64,000 nucleotides of DNA from Mycoplana azooxidifex (GTDB lineage Bacteria; Pseudomonadota; Alphaproteobacteria; Rhizobiales; Rhizobiaceae): assembly GCF_014196765.1 (NCBI RefSeq), contig NZ_JACIEE010000006.1, positions 62,001 to 126,000 on the forward strand, given 5' to 3'. The position numbers and the translations under genes were made by a program. The notes beneath the pieces were generated by a model. That model was not told the DNA's origin. It worked only from the letters and a program-made list of their open reading frames with translations, and ran no database searches. Shown here piece after piece: positions 1 through 11,975 of the stretch (within the stretch, counting starts at the first letter, position 1; each line of letters starts with the position of its first letter).

Positions 1-428
1 TAGTCGACGAAGCCCTCGCCCTTCGCCTTCGCCACGTCGGCGAACTCGCGGAAGATGAACTTTCCGGTCGGATCCTTCATCCCGGACTGATCGGTATCGT
101 CGAGTTCCGGCTTGATCGGATGCATGACGATGCGGGCATCGAGGTCGTTGATCCAGAAGTAGCCGCTATCCTCGTAGCGCAACGCCCGGACGGCGTCCTT
201 GGCGCGCGCCTGCGCCTCCTCCCGCGTCAGCGCCCCCGACGCCTCCTGGCCGTGATAGAATTCGAACAGCTTCACCATGTTCTGGTCCAACGCGCGCAGC
301 TTCGACTTGCGCTCGACGACCATCGCGTCCTGATAGTGAAACAGCGCGTAGACCGAAACGGCCGAAAAGACGGCGAGCGCCAGCCCCACGAGCAGATACA
401 GTCTGGCGGATATCTTCAACTTGCTCAC
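1..428 (-). CDS. Methyl-accepting chemotaxis protein, N-terminal part (runs off window)
   Basis: The first 142 residues of a chemoreceptor. A GTG start follows an AGGGGGA ribosome site. Residues about 9-28 form a transmembrane helix. The periplasmic part contains the Cache-type stretch YFWINDLDARIVMHP, which in this family binds small ligands outside the cell. The HAMP and signalling domains lie beyond the window edge, so the chemoreceptor call rests on the Cache domain and topology. A Cache-domain sensor kinase or diguanylate cyclase is possible but less likely. Confidence 0.7.
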   Translation of the reverse strand, partial: MSKLKISARLYLLVGLALAVFSAVSVYALFHYQDAMVVERKSKLRALDQNMVKLFEFYHGQEASGALTREEAQARAKDAVRALRYEDSGYFWINDLDARIVMHPIKPELDDTDQSGMKDPTGKFIFREFADVAKAKGEGFVD

Positions 429-645
429 AATGATCCCCCTCAAATCCGGCAAATGGCGTTGCCGGCCCGGGCGCCGATCTTTGTCGCGATAGGTTAAATT
501 CGACTAAATTACGATGTACCAATTTTCCTGGCTTTTATGCTCTTCGCCGGCCCGCATCTTAACGCAAAACATGCATGGCGGCGTTGCGCACTGTTTCTTG
601 GAGCGCCTTTGGTCTAAATCGGATGCGTGCACGGAGTATCGATTC

Positions 646-1032
646 ATGACCGAGAACGCTTCACCTCTGGGGCAGCTGACGCTCCGAACGCTGGCGATGC
701 CCGCCGACGCCAATGCCGCCGGCGACATCTTCGGCGGCTGGGTCATGGCGCAGATGGACCTTGCAGCCGGCATCCGCGCCGCCGAGCGCGCGCATGGCCG
801 CGTCGTCACCCGCGCGGTGCGCGAGATGGCATTCGAACTGCCGGTCAAGATCGGCGACACCATCAACGTCTATACCGAGATCGTCGCCGTCGGCCGCACC
901 TCGATCACCTTGCTGGTGGAAGCCTGGGCGCGCCGCTACCTGACCGGACGTCTCGACAAGGTCACGGGCGCAACCTTCGTCATGGTCGCCCTCGACCGCG
1001 ACGGCCACCCGACGGCCGTTCCGGCAGAGTGA
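646..1032 (+). CDS. Acyl-CoA thioesterase, YciA/hot-dog family
   Basis: A 128-residue single hot-dog domain protein that should hydrolyse acyl-CoA thioesters in the cytoplasm. The family signature GDIFGGWVMAQMD lies at residues 26-38 and supplies the catalytic aspartate and helix. Length is typical of YciA proteins. I placed the start at the ATG at 646 because homologues begin just before the first strand; the open frame extends upstream to 514 without family resemblance. It is transcribed alone, followed by palindromic repeat DNA. Substrate chain length cannot be read from the sequence. Confidence 0.85.
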   Translation: MTENASPLGQLTLRTLAMPADANAAGDIFGGWVMAQMDLAAGIRAAERAHGRVVTRAVREMAFELPVKIGDTINVYTEIVAVGRTSITLLVEAWARRYLTGRLDKVTGATFVMVALDRDGHPTAVPAE

Positions 1033-1340
1033 TCGCCCCAGGGCAATCGCATATGAAAAAGCCCCTCCCCACCCTCCCCACGAGGGGGATGGCTTAACCG
1101 GGCCGCGCCGCTGAAATTCACTTGGGGCAGACGGATGCGGCGGGTCCTCTCCCCCCTTGTGGGGGAGATGGCCGGCAGGCCAGAGGGGGACTTGCCATAG
1201 GCGATTGCCCAGGTGAACGCCCGCTCGACCATGGACCTGCCGGCATCCACCTGCCATCCTGCGCCCGCCTGAACCGGCCGAATCGGTCACAAGGATGAAC
1301 CGGCGGATCCGTGCGATCAGCCACGACCGGGAAAATTCCG
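1033..1340. repeat. Intergenic stretch built mostly of GC-rich palindromic repeat DNA
   Basis: No gene is supported here. Positions about 1050-1105 hold a C-run/G-run element (CCCCTCCCC paired with GAGGGGG). Positions 1133-1195 hold a second element with CTCCCCC...GGGGGAGATGGCCGGC and a closing CAGAGGGGG. Nearly the same sequence recurs at 9125-9186, including the upstream GCGGCGGGTCCTCTCC. Elements of this shape are common, dispersed palindromic repeats in Hyphomicrobiales. Confidence 0.75.
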
Positions 1341-1931
1341 ATGGAGCACACAGCCCCCGATCCGGCCCTCTTCACCCATGTGCGGATCGTCATCGGCATG
1401 GTCGTCAGCCTGTCGCTCGCCCGGCTTCTCACCGGCCTCGCCTCCTTCGTCCAGCATCCCGGAAAGACGCGCGTCTACTGGGTCCATCTCGGCTGGGTGC
1501 TGTCGATGCTGCTGTTCCTGCTGCATTTCTGGTGGTGGGAATTCCGGCTGCAGGCGCTGACCTTCCTCGATTTCGGCGTCTACCTGTTCCTGATAGGCTT
1601 CGCCTGCCTGTTCTTCTTCCTCTGCGTGCTGCTCTTTCCCGTGTCGATGGAGGAGTATAGCGGCTACGAGGACTACTTCATGTCGCGCAAGGGCTGGTTC
1701 TTTGGCTTCCTGGCGCTGGCCTATGCGGTCGACCTCGCCGATACGGCCATCAAGGGGCGGCCGTATTTCGAATCCTTCGGCTACGAGTATCCTGTGCGGA
1801 ACGTCGTCTACATCGTCCTCTGCGGTATCGCGGCGTTCACCGCCAGCAGACGCTTCCATGCCACCTTCGTCTCGCTTGGCCTGCTCTACCAGCTGAGCTG
1901 GATCTTCCGGGCCTTCGACATCATCGACTGA
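1341..1931 (+). CDS. Hypothetical integral membrane protein
   Basis: A 196-residue protein with about five or six hydrophobic helices, rich in Phe and Trp (for example LLFLLHFWWWEFRL). I do not recognise a named family. The ATG at 1341 is preferred over an in-frame GTG at 1311. It converges with the DUF1501 gene, ending 7 bases from that gene's stop codon, so the two share no operon. Function unknown. Confidence 0.75.
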   Translation: MEHTAPDPALFTHVRIVIGMVVSLSLARLLTGLASFVQHPGKTRVYWVHLGWVLSMLLFLLHFWWWEFRLQALTFLDFGVYLFLIGFACLFFFLCVLLFPVSMEEYSGYEDYFMSRKGWFFGFLALAYAVDLADTAIKGRPYFESFGYEYPVRNVVYIVLCGIAAFTASRRFHATFVSLGLLYQLSWIFRAFDIID

Positions 1932-1937
1932 TTGTGC

Positions 1938-3107
1938 TCAGGCGCGCAGGTAGCCGGCGCTGCGGTCGAACGACAATCCCGGAAAGATCGCATTGTCGAT
2001 GGCGCTGACTGAGACGTCGAACTGCCGGTAGAGCATGGCGGCGGCCAGCTGGCGCAGGTCCGTGGTCGGCATCAGGTCCCGGTCGTCCAGCAGCGCCGTT
2101 TCGGCAAGCCCGGGCCACGTTCCGTAGACCCTGCCGCCCGCCACCGCGCCGCCGGCGATGATCGCCAGGCCGCCGGTGCCGTGGTCGGTCCCGCCGGAGC
2201 CGTTCTCCCGCGCCGTGCGGCCGAATTCGGTGATCGCCAGGATCGCCGTCTTCCGCCAGACCTGCGGCGACAGGTTGGCCTTCAGCGTCAGGATCGCGGT
2301 GCAGAGATCGGTGACCGGCCGCTTGAAGGTGCGCTCCTGGCCAACATGGGTGTCCCAGCCGTTGATGGTGAAGCTCGCAATGCGGTGCTCGCCGGACAGC
2401 ATGCCGGCGGCGAGTCTTGCGACCGCGGCGACGCCCGCGTTCCGCCGTTCGTCGCCGTAGATGCGGTCGGAAAACATGTCCGTGTCCATGGCGTCGCCCA
2501 TCGCCGCGGCGAAGACGGGATCGTTGCGATAGAGCCGCACGAACGCCATCTGCTCGTCCTCGGCCATGTCGAGATCGGCGCGGGTCGACCAGACGTCGAC
2601 CGGGTTGGGGCCCGACAGGATGAGTTCGGACGTCGTGGTGACGTCGATCGCCTTGCGCTCGGCACTGCGGGGGATGCTGGCGATGGCGCGGTTGAGCCAT
2701 CCCGTGCGCTCGTCGTTCAGGGCCGCACCGCCGCTTTCAAGCATGTCCTGACCGTCGAAATGGCTGCGCCCGGACCGGTATGGCGTCGAAATCGCATGCA
2801 CGAAGCCGAGTTCGCGCGACCGCCACAGTGGTATCAGCGCCTCGGCCAACGGATTCAGGCCGAAAAAGCCGTCGAGGTCCAGCAGTCCCTGCTCCGGCGC
2901 CAGTGCGAGCTTGGGCCTCAGAAGCGGCAGCGCCGGATCACCGTAAGGCTGCACCAGCGCAAGCCCGTCCATGGCGCCGCGCAGCACGATCGTCACAAGC
3001 CGGTTGTCGCCGGGGACCGCGGCGAAGCTCACCGGCGTCACCACCGGCGAGGCGGCCAGGCAGCAGGCTGCGCCGAGCAGGGTGCGCCGGCTGATTTCGT
3101 TCGTCAT
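1938..3107 (-). CDS. DUF1501 family protein, Tat-exported
   Basis: A 389-residue protein with the twin-arginine signal SRRTLLG at residues 5-11 followed by a hydrophobic stretch, so it is probably exported folded to the periplasm. The rest matches the DUF1501 family, with a sulfatase-like core (FGRTARENGSGGTDHGTGG is typical). A GGAG ribosome site precedes the ATG. It lies 90 bases downstream of a DUF1800 gene on the same strand. That pairing is widely conserved in bacteria, suggesting the two act together, but their biochemical role is not established. Confidence 0.88.
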   Translation of the reverse strand: MTNEISRRTLLGAACCLAASPVVTPVSFAAVPGDNRLVTIVLRGAMDGLALVQPYGDPALPLLRPKLALAPEQGLLDLDGFFGLNPLAEALIPLWRSRELGFVHAISTPYRSGRSHFDGQDMLESGGAALNDERTGWLNRAIASIPRSAERKAIDVTTTSELILSGPNPVDVWSTRADLDMAEDEQMAFVRLYRNDPVFAAAMGDAMDTDMFSDRIYGDERRNAGVAAVARLAAGMLSGEHRIASFTINGWDTHVGQERTFKRPVTDLCTAILTLKANLSPQVWRKTAILAITEFGRTARENGSGGTDHGTGGLAIIAGGAVAGGRVYGTWPGLAETALLDDRDLMPTTDLRQLAAAMLYRQFDVSVSAIDNAIFPGLSFDRSAGYLRA

Positions 3108-3197
3108 CGCTCGGTCTCCTCGGCATCTCGCCCGGCAGCAATCGCCGGACGCGTATGCCCTCTTAAATCCTAGTCGCGCCGGGTTCTCGGATGGCCC

Positions 3198-4766
3198 CTA
3201 GCGCCTGTTGAATTCCGGCGAGGCCAGCGTGAGCACCAGTCCCGCCTCCCGGCTCGACGCCTGCGACACGACCTGGATGGTATCGTCGCGGGCGGCATCG
3301 CCCAGCACGGCCTTTACGAACCGGCGCGGATCGCGATCGTCGCCGAAGCGCGCCACGAGGTCGCGCGCCCAGTCGATCCGCTGCGTCAGCTGCGCGGCCG
3401 TGATCCAGACGGAAAGCTCCTCGTCCCAGCCGGCAGGGCTCGGCGGGCGCCAGAGCGGCTGGCCGAGCCGCTGCAGCGCGCCGACGGAAAGCGGATTGGC
3501 GCGGATCGGCACCCGTCCGTCGGCAGTCGGTGCGGCCAGGACGGTGACTGTCGCCGCGTTGGCGCCGCCGGCCGACATCTCGACGGCCGCATCCTCCGTT
3601 CCCGCTTCGTCCGCCGCCATCATGGACATTTCGGGCGTCCCATCCTGCGGCATCGCCATCGCCGCCCGCTCGGGCCGCCTCGGCGTCACGGCAGGCGGAG
3701 CCAGCGCCTCCGCCGGCACGTCCAGCGCGCGCAGGCCGGCCACCACGAAGTCGAACGGCTGGCGGGCCTTCTGCCCGTCCTGTTCCCAACTGCGCGGATG
3801 CTCCAGCATCGCGCGGTAGACCTCGATCAACTCGCCGTCGGTGCGCGACCATGCCGCCACCATGGCGTCGACAATCTCGGGCGGCGGCTCGTCGGCGATG
3901 AAATGCACCACCAGCTTGCGGCAGATGTGCCGGCGCGTCGCTTCCTGCGCGGCGAGATCGGCCAAGAGCGCCTCGACGTCGGCGAGGCTCCGCTTCGGGC
4001 CGCCATAGTCGCGGCCGAGGACGCGGTGGATGCCTGGCTCCGCCCAGGCGACGCGATAGACCGTCTCGAACGCGCCGCCGTCATGATCCAGCCCGGTCAG
4101 CACGTATGCGGCCGCCCGGACGTCGTCCTGCGTATAGCCGCCGTCAGCGCCGAGCGTGTGCAGTTCGATCAGTTCGCGGGCGAGGTTCTCGTTGAGCCCC
4201 CGCCCCCGCTTCCGCCCGACCGGCGAATTGGGGCCGACCGATTTCGGCTGGTCGAGATAGGCGAGCATCGCCGAATGCAGGATCGCCGCCTGTAGCAACG
4301 ACGCGAACCGGCCGGCCAGGTTCGGCCGCAATGCCTCGGCCTCGTACAGGCCGACGAGGATGCGTATGCTGGACGACTTGCCGACGTTGACGGCGAAGTG
4401 GTCGCACCAGAAGGCGGCGAGCCGCTCGAAAAATCCGTTCGGCGACTGCACCGCATGGCTGATCTTCAGGTGCTGGTCGCGGAGCAAGGCCGTGTTTAGC
4501 GCGATCTGGAACGGGTTGACGAGGCGGTCGCCCACCTTGCGCACGGTACCGTTCTCGCGCTGCTCCCGATAGCTCTGATACAGCGACCGGAATGCGGGGA
4601 AGCTGGCGCGGCGACCAGAAATGCCGTCGTAGGGAAAGGGACAGGTTTCAGCCACGCCACGCGTCACCTGCGCGAGCAGGGCATCGACCGTGCCGGCGGG
4701 CAGCTCGCCCGGGCGCGGACCGGTGCCGAAACGATGCGCGGCGATGGTGCCGATGGAGTTCGTCAT
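3198..4766 (-). CDS. DUF1800 family protein
   Basis: A 522-residue member of the DUF1800 family, partner of the downstream DUF1501 protein. Typical features are the N-terminal AAHRFGTGPRPGEL, the central WCDHFAVN and the ARELIELHTLGADGGYTQDDV block. Residues about 360-430 are an Ala/Glu/Met-rich variable region. I chose the ATG at 4766, which has AGGA just upstream, over the ATG at 4784. No clear signal peptide is visible. Molecular function is unknown. Confidence 0.87.
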   Translation of the reverse strand: MTNSIGTIAAHRFGTGPRPGELPAGTVDALLAQVTRGVAETCPFPYDGISGRRASFPAFRSLYQSYREQRENGTVRKVGDRLVNPFQIALNTALLRDQHLKISHAVQSPNGFFERLAAFWCDHFAVNVGKSSSIRILVGLYEAEALRPNLAGRFASLLQAAILHSAMLAYLDQPKSVGPNSPVGRKRGRGLNENLARELIELHTLGADGGYTQDDVRAAAYVLTGLDHDGGAFETVYRVAWAEPGIHRVLGRDYGGPKRSLADVEALLADLAAQEATRRHICRKLVVHFIADEPPPEIVDAMVAAWSRTDGELIEVYRAMLEHPRSWEQDGQKARQPFDFVVAGLRALDVPAEALAPPAVTPRRPERAAMAMPQDGTPEMSMMAADEAGTEDAAVEMSAGGANAATVTVLAAPTADGRVPIRANPLSVGALQRLGQPLWRPPSPAGWDEELSVWITAAQLTQRIDWARDLVARFGDDRDPRRFVKAVLGDAARDDTIQVVSQASSREAGLVLTLASPEFNRR

Positions 4767-4826
4767 GAAGCCATTCCTGTCCATGCACGCTGTCCGGAGA
4801 TTGCGGCTTTTTTATCGGCCGCGCCC

Positions 4827-5180
4827 TCACCCCTTGAAGACGAAGGCGGCGCCGGCGGCGATCAGGGCGAAGCCGACCAGGTGGTTCCAGGTCAGGCTCT
4901 CCTTGAGGAAGAACACCGAGAAGCCGGCGAAGATGACCAGCGTGATCACCTCCTGGATCGTCTTCAGCTGTGCGGCCGAATAGACCTGGTGGCCGATACG
5001 GTTGGCGGGGACGGCGAGGCAGTATTCGAAGAAGGCGATCGCCCAGCTCGCCAGGATGACCAGATAAAGCGGCGCTGCCTTGACCTTGAGATGGCCGTAC
5101 CAGGCAAAGGTCATGAACACGTTGGAAAGGCAGAGCAGCACGATCGGCCAGACGGCCGCGGGGTTGAGGGCGAAGGGCAT
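4827..5180 (-). CDS. DUF486 small multidrug-like membrane protein
   Basis: A 117-residue protein of the DUF486 (DMT superfamily) type with four hydrophobic helices. The family-typical FMTFAWYGHLK lies near the N-terminus and EYCLAVPANRIGH follows in the middle. Proteins of this family are related to small EamA/SMR transporters, but no substrate is known. It is divergent from uvrB, with about 200 bases between the two starts serving as promoter region. Confidence 0.87.
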   Translation of the reverse strand: MPFALNPAAVWPIVLLCLSNVFMTFAWYGHLKVKAAPLYLVILASWAIAFFEYCLAVPANRIGHQVYSAAQLKTIQEVITLVIFAGFSVFFLKESLTWNHLVGFALIAAGAAFVFKG

Positions 5181-5381
5181 GGACGGTTCCGGTTCCTGAG
5201 GGGATTGTGCAAGTCATAGACGATTCGCGCACGGCGGGCGAAAGCTGTTCGCAGCGCCTCAGCGAAACGACAGAAGCATGGCGGCTTGATGGCGATTTGC
5301 GCCGGCGCGACGTCTGATCCGTTTCCCTTTTGTACTCTCTCCCCCTTCCCTTTCCGCCGGACTCTCTCCATATTCCGGACC

Positions 5382-8663
<3,282 letters not shown>

Positions 8664-8760
8664 GGCTCGGCGCTCTTCGCGTCATACCAAGCTTGAGGTT
8701 ATCACGCCGAAGGTCTACCAATTCAGACATAAAGCGCCTTGTATAGCTTCTTAGAAATGG

Positions 8761-9050
8761 TTGAGCGAAGCGCATCTGTCCATCTTCGAACAACAGAAAC
8801 TCCGCGCCCTGCACGAAGCGCTGCAGGACGCGGCGGTGGCGGTCGTCCGCGCCATGCTGCCGTGCGGCAGCCCGCTGCAGGCGCGTATCCGCGCCTGGTG
8901 CCGCGCCCGCGACGGCGTGACGGCCCCGCCCTATGGGGGCCGGGACCTGCCCGTCTCCGCGACTTCCTGCGCTACATCAGCGCCAAGCGGATCGCGCCGG
9001 AGGTGACGGGCGAGATTCCCGCCCCGCGTTTCGGCCCGGCAGGCCGGTGA
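8761..9050 (+). pseudogene. Possible small gene broken by a one-base frameshift
   Basis: From 8761 one frame encodes an Ala/Arg-rich helical sequence starting LSEAHLSIFEQQKLRALHEA. After a G5 run at 8935-8939 a protein-like sequence continues in another frame (PARLRDFLRYISAKRIAPEV) and ends at a TGA at 9048-9050. Each frame alone becomes implausible on the other side of the G-run. This suggests a roughly 95-residue gene with a single-base deletion, or programmed slippage. No family is recognised and codon evidence is thin. Confidence 0.3.
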
Positions 9051-9124
9051 AGCCGGAATGCGCGCACCGGCTCCCCCGCGGCGCGGACCGGGCTTGCTCC
9101 GCGGGAATTCCCTCCGGGCAGAAG

Positions 9125-9186
9125 GGTGCGGCGGGTCCTCTCCCCCTTGTGGGGGGAGATGGCCGGCAGGCCAGAGGGGGGCTTGC
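9125..9186 (+). repeat. Palindromic repeat element upstream of luxR-type gene
   Basis: GTGCGGCGGGTCCTCTCCC, TTGTGGGGGGAGATGGCCGGC and CAGAGGGGGG closely match the copy at 1133-1195. Together with the preceding possible pseudogene it accounts for most of the 670-base gap between uvrB and the regulator. Nothing else is evident there except the regulator's ribosome site near 9322. Confidence 0.78.
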
Positions 9187-9333
9187 GACAAACGACTGCC
9201 GCAGCCGTCCCGCAGCCCTGCCCTGCCCCGCGCTTGACCCGCCGCGCCGCCCATTGCAATCTGGGGTCGGTCCGTGCGCATCCGGATCGATCGGCATTTG
9301 CGGGCGAGGCAGGGTTCAGGCAGGGGAAGACGT

Positions 9334-10437
9334 TTGAGGAGCGCGGACGAACGGGCGGACGAGCTGACGGCGGCGATCTACGCGGCCCTTCTGGGAGAGA
9401 CCGGCTGGCAGGACTTTCTCGACAGGCTGAACGGCTTCACGCCCGGCGCGCTGTCGACGCTGTTCTTTCACGACCTGCGCGCCAGGGCCGGCGCCGTCGC
9501 CTATGTGTCCGGCTCGGAAGGCCGGGAGAAGGCGCTGCAGGACTACGAGGGCTACTACAGCAACCTCAATCCCTGGATGAAAAAGGTCGCCGCCACCCCT
9601 GTCGGCCGCGGCATCATCGGCGAGGAGATCGTTCCGCGCGAGGTGTTCAACCGGAGCGAATACTACAACGACTACGTTCACCGGAACGGCCTCGAGACCG
9701 GCGTCGGCCTCACGCTCCACAGGGACAGGGGCTGCTATTTCCTGCTGAGTACGCTGACCGACGACCGGGATGTCGACCGGAACCTCGAACGCGCCCACGT
9801 CCTCACGCGGATCGCGCCGCACCTGAAACGCGTCTTCCGCTACTACCGCTCCGGTGACGCCCACGCTGCCGGGCTGGACCTCGGGGAAGGCATCGGCAAC
9901 GCCAGCAGGCTGGGCCTGATCGTCGTCAACGACGATCTCCGGGTGGTGAAGACATCGGTCGCGGGCGAACAGGTGCTCGCCATCGGGGACCCCGTCGGCC
10001 TCGACGCGATGGGGCGTATCCGGTTCAGCAGTTCCGAGCTGCAGGCTTCGTTGCAGACCATGCTGCAGCACGGATATTTCGGGCAGGCCACCAGGATCCT
10101 GGACGACCCGCAGACGGGCGTGCGGCTGATCCGCGTCGGCGGCGACCGGGCCACGGAATTCTTCGCCGGGACGACCATCGCTATCCTCGTCGGCGACCCG
10201 CAGGGCAACGTCAAGTCGCATCTGCTGGCGCTTGCGGCCGCGCAGGGGCTTTCCCCCGCCGAGACGCGCGTGTTCGCCGGGATCGTCGCCGGCCAGAGCC
10301 TGACGGAAATCGCCCTTGCCTCGGGCATCAAGCGGGAAACGGTCCGCTCCCAGCTGAAGTCGATCTTCGCCAAGACCGGGACGGGCAGCCAGGGAGACAT
10401 CGTCCGGCTCGCCACCGGCATCCTTCGCCCCAACTGA
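9334..10437 (+). CDS. LuxR-type HTH transcriptional regulator
   Basis: A DNA-binding regulator of about 367 residues. The C-terminal LuxR helix-turn-helix spans about 303-355 (LSPAETRVFAGIVAGQSL, then TEIALASGIKRETVRSQLKS, ending FAKTGTGSQGDIVRL). The N-terminal 300 residues are likely a sensory domain but match no family I can name, and it does not look like an acyl-homoserine-lactone domain. I prefer the TTG at 9334, preceded by AGGGGAAG, to an in-frame GTG at 9274. It lies 174 bases upstream of an RTX gene on the same strand and may control it; that link is inference from adjacency. Confidence 0.82.
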   Translation: MRSADERADELTAAIYAALLGETGWQDFLDRLNGFTPGALSTLFFHDLRARAGAVAYVSGSEGREKALQDYEGYYSNLNPWMKKVAATPVGRGIIGEEIVPREVFNRSEYYNDYVHRNGLETGVGLTLHRDRGCYFLLSTLTDDRDVDRNLERAHVLTRIAPHLKRVFRYYRSGDAHAAGLDLGEGIGNASRLGLIVVNDDLRVVKTSVAGEQVLAIGDPVGLDAMGRIRFSSSELQASLQTMLQHGYFGQATRILDDPQTGVRLIRVGGDRATEFFAGTTIAILVGDPQGNVKSHLLALAAAQGLSPAETRVFAGIVAGQSLTEIALASGIKRETVRSQLKSIFAKTGTGSQGDIVRLATGILRPN

Positions 10438-10611
10438 GGGCGGCGGCGGCCAGCCGATGATTCGCAACCGGGTTCCCCAACCACACCCGGGCCGACAGGA
10501 CATCCCCCGATCGGGGGATTATCCGTCATCGATGTCCGCGTAGCCTCGAACCCGCTTAACATGGCACCGGCAAGCCGGCGCCCGCGGTTCCACAGTTGAA
10601 AAGGCAGGCAT

Positions 10612-11934
10612 ATGGGGCAGATATCATCCAACATCAGCATCAACCTGAACGGCGCGTCGAGCGTTGCCGCCGGAAGCGACACCTATTCCTGGAGCGCCGA
10701 TCGCCACCTCCTGATGGTCGACATCTGGGTGCCGTGGGGCGCAACCGCGCGCACTGCGACCTTCACGCTCTCCGGCTCGGACTGGGGTGTCGCGGTACTG
10801 CGCGCTGCGGGCAACACGAAGGCGGTCATCAACGATTCCACCTCCGGCAGCGGAAGACATATCGAGCATATTTCCCTCAGCAGTGCGGGCGACAACACGG
10901 TCAAGCTCAACAATACGATCGTGGACGTCATCACAGGCGGCAACGGCAACGACAAGATCACCGTCGGCTCGACCCACGTCGGCGCCATGCTCCTCGGAGG
11001 CGGCAATGACAGCGTGACCACCGGCAACGGCTTCGTCGAAACCATCAACGTCGGACACGGCAACAATTCCGTCACGGTCGGAAAGGGCGGCTCAGGCGTC
11101 GTCTTCGCCGGCAAGGGCCGTGACACGATCACTGTCGCCGGGGATGTGGACAGCATTCTGGCCGGCCATGGCAACGACACCGTCAAGACCGGCAAAGGCT
11201 GGGTCGGCACGATCGACGCGGACCGGGGCAACGATACCGTCACCCTCGGCAGCGGCGGAGCCGGCTATGTCAGCCTCGGTCGCGACGCGGACACGATCAG
11301 GCTCAGCCGGCTCGACGACCCGACCATGACCGTCGTCATCGACGGCGGCTCCCGCGTCTCGAGCTCGGCCTTCAAGGATTCCGACACGATCGACTTCTCC
11401 GCCCTCTCGGCGAAGCTGTCGGTCTCCCTCTCCGGCCCCCATACGGTCACGTCCAGCCAGGGCAACTTCCTGATCAGGAACTTCGAGAATGCCGTCGGCG
11501 GACGGGGCAACGACACGCTCGCCGGCGACAGCGGCAACAATATTCTCAAGGGCGGCGCCGGAAACGACCGAATCGAGGGCGGGCTGGGCGCCGACAAGCT
11601 GTACGGTGGATCCGGCGCCGACACCTTCTTCTTCCGTTCCGTCAAGGATTCGACGGTTGCTGCATTCGGGCGCGATACGATCCATGACTTCAGCAAGTCG
11701 CAAAAGGACAAGATCGACATTTCCGCGATCGACGCGAACACCAAGGCCAGCGGCAACCAGGCGTTCGATTTCATCGGCACCAAGACATTCACAAAGACCG
11801 CCGGCGAATTGCGCAATAAAAAGAAGAACGGCGACATCTATGTCTATGGCGACGTCAATGGTGATGGAAAGGCCGACTTCTCGATCGTCCTTGACCTGAG
11901 CCTGACGATGAGCAAGTCGGACTTCATCCTCTGA
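10612..11934 (+). CDS. RTX-type calcium-binding secreted protein
   Basis: A 440-residue protein with no N-terminal signal peptide. Degenerate glycine-aspartate repeats (GGGNDSV, GHGNDTV) run from about residue 105 to 225. Canonical RTX nonapeptides (GGRGNDTLAGDSGNN, GGAGNDRIEGG, GGSGADTFFF) lie at about 297-345. The end resembles the C-terminal region of type I-secreted serralysin-like proteins. In that family the repeats fold on calcium outside the cell after export by an ABC/MFP/TolC channel. No transporter genes lie beside it; tolC at 57.8-59.2 kb could be the outer channel. Biological activity is not readable. Confidence 0.85.
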   Translation: MGQISSNISINLNGASSVAAGSDTYSWSADRHLLMVDIWVPWGATARTATFTLSGSDWGVAVLRAAGNTKAVINDSTSGSGRHIEHISLSSAGDNTVKLNNTIVDVITGGNGNDKITVGSTHVGAMLLGGGNDSVTTGNGFVETINVGHGNNSVTVGKGGSGVVFAGKGRDTITVAGDVDSILAGHGNDTVKTGKGWVGTIDADRGNDTVTLGSGGAGYVSLGRDADTIRLSRLDDPTMTVVIDGGSRVSSSAFKDSDTIDFSALSAKLSVSLSGPHTVTSSQGNFLIRNFENAVGGRGNDTLAGDSGNNILKGGAGNDRIEGGLGADKLYGGSGADTFFFRSVKDSTVAAFGRDTIHDFSKSQKDKIDISAIDANTKASGNQAFDFIGTKTFTKTAGELRNKKKNGDIYVYGDVNGDGKADFSIVLDLSLTMSKSDFIL

Positions 11935-11975
11935 CCCCGGGGCCGGCCATGGGGCCGACCCCTGGCCTGTGCGAC

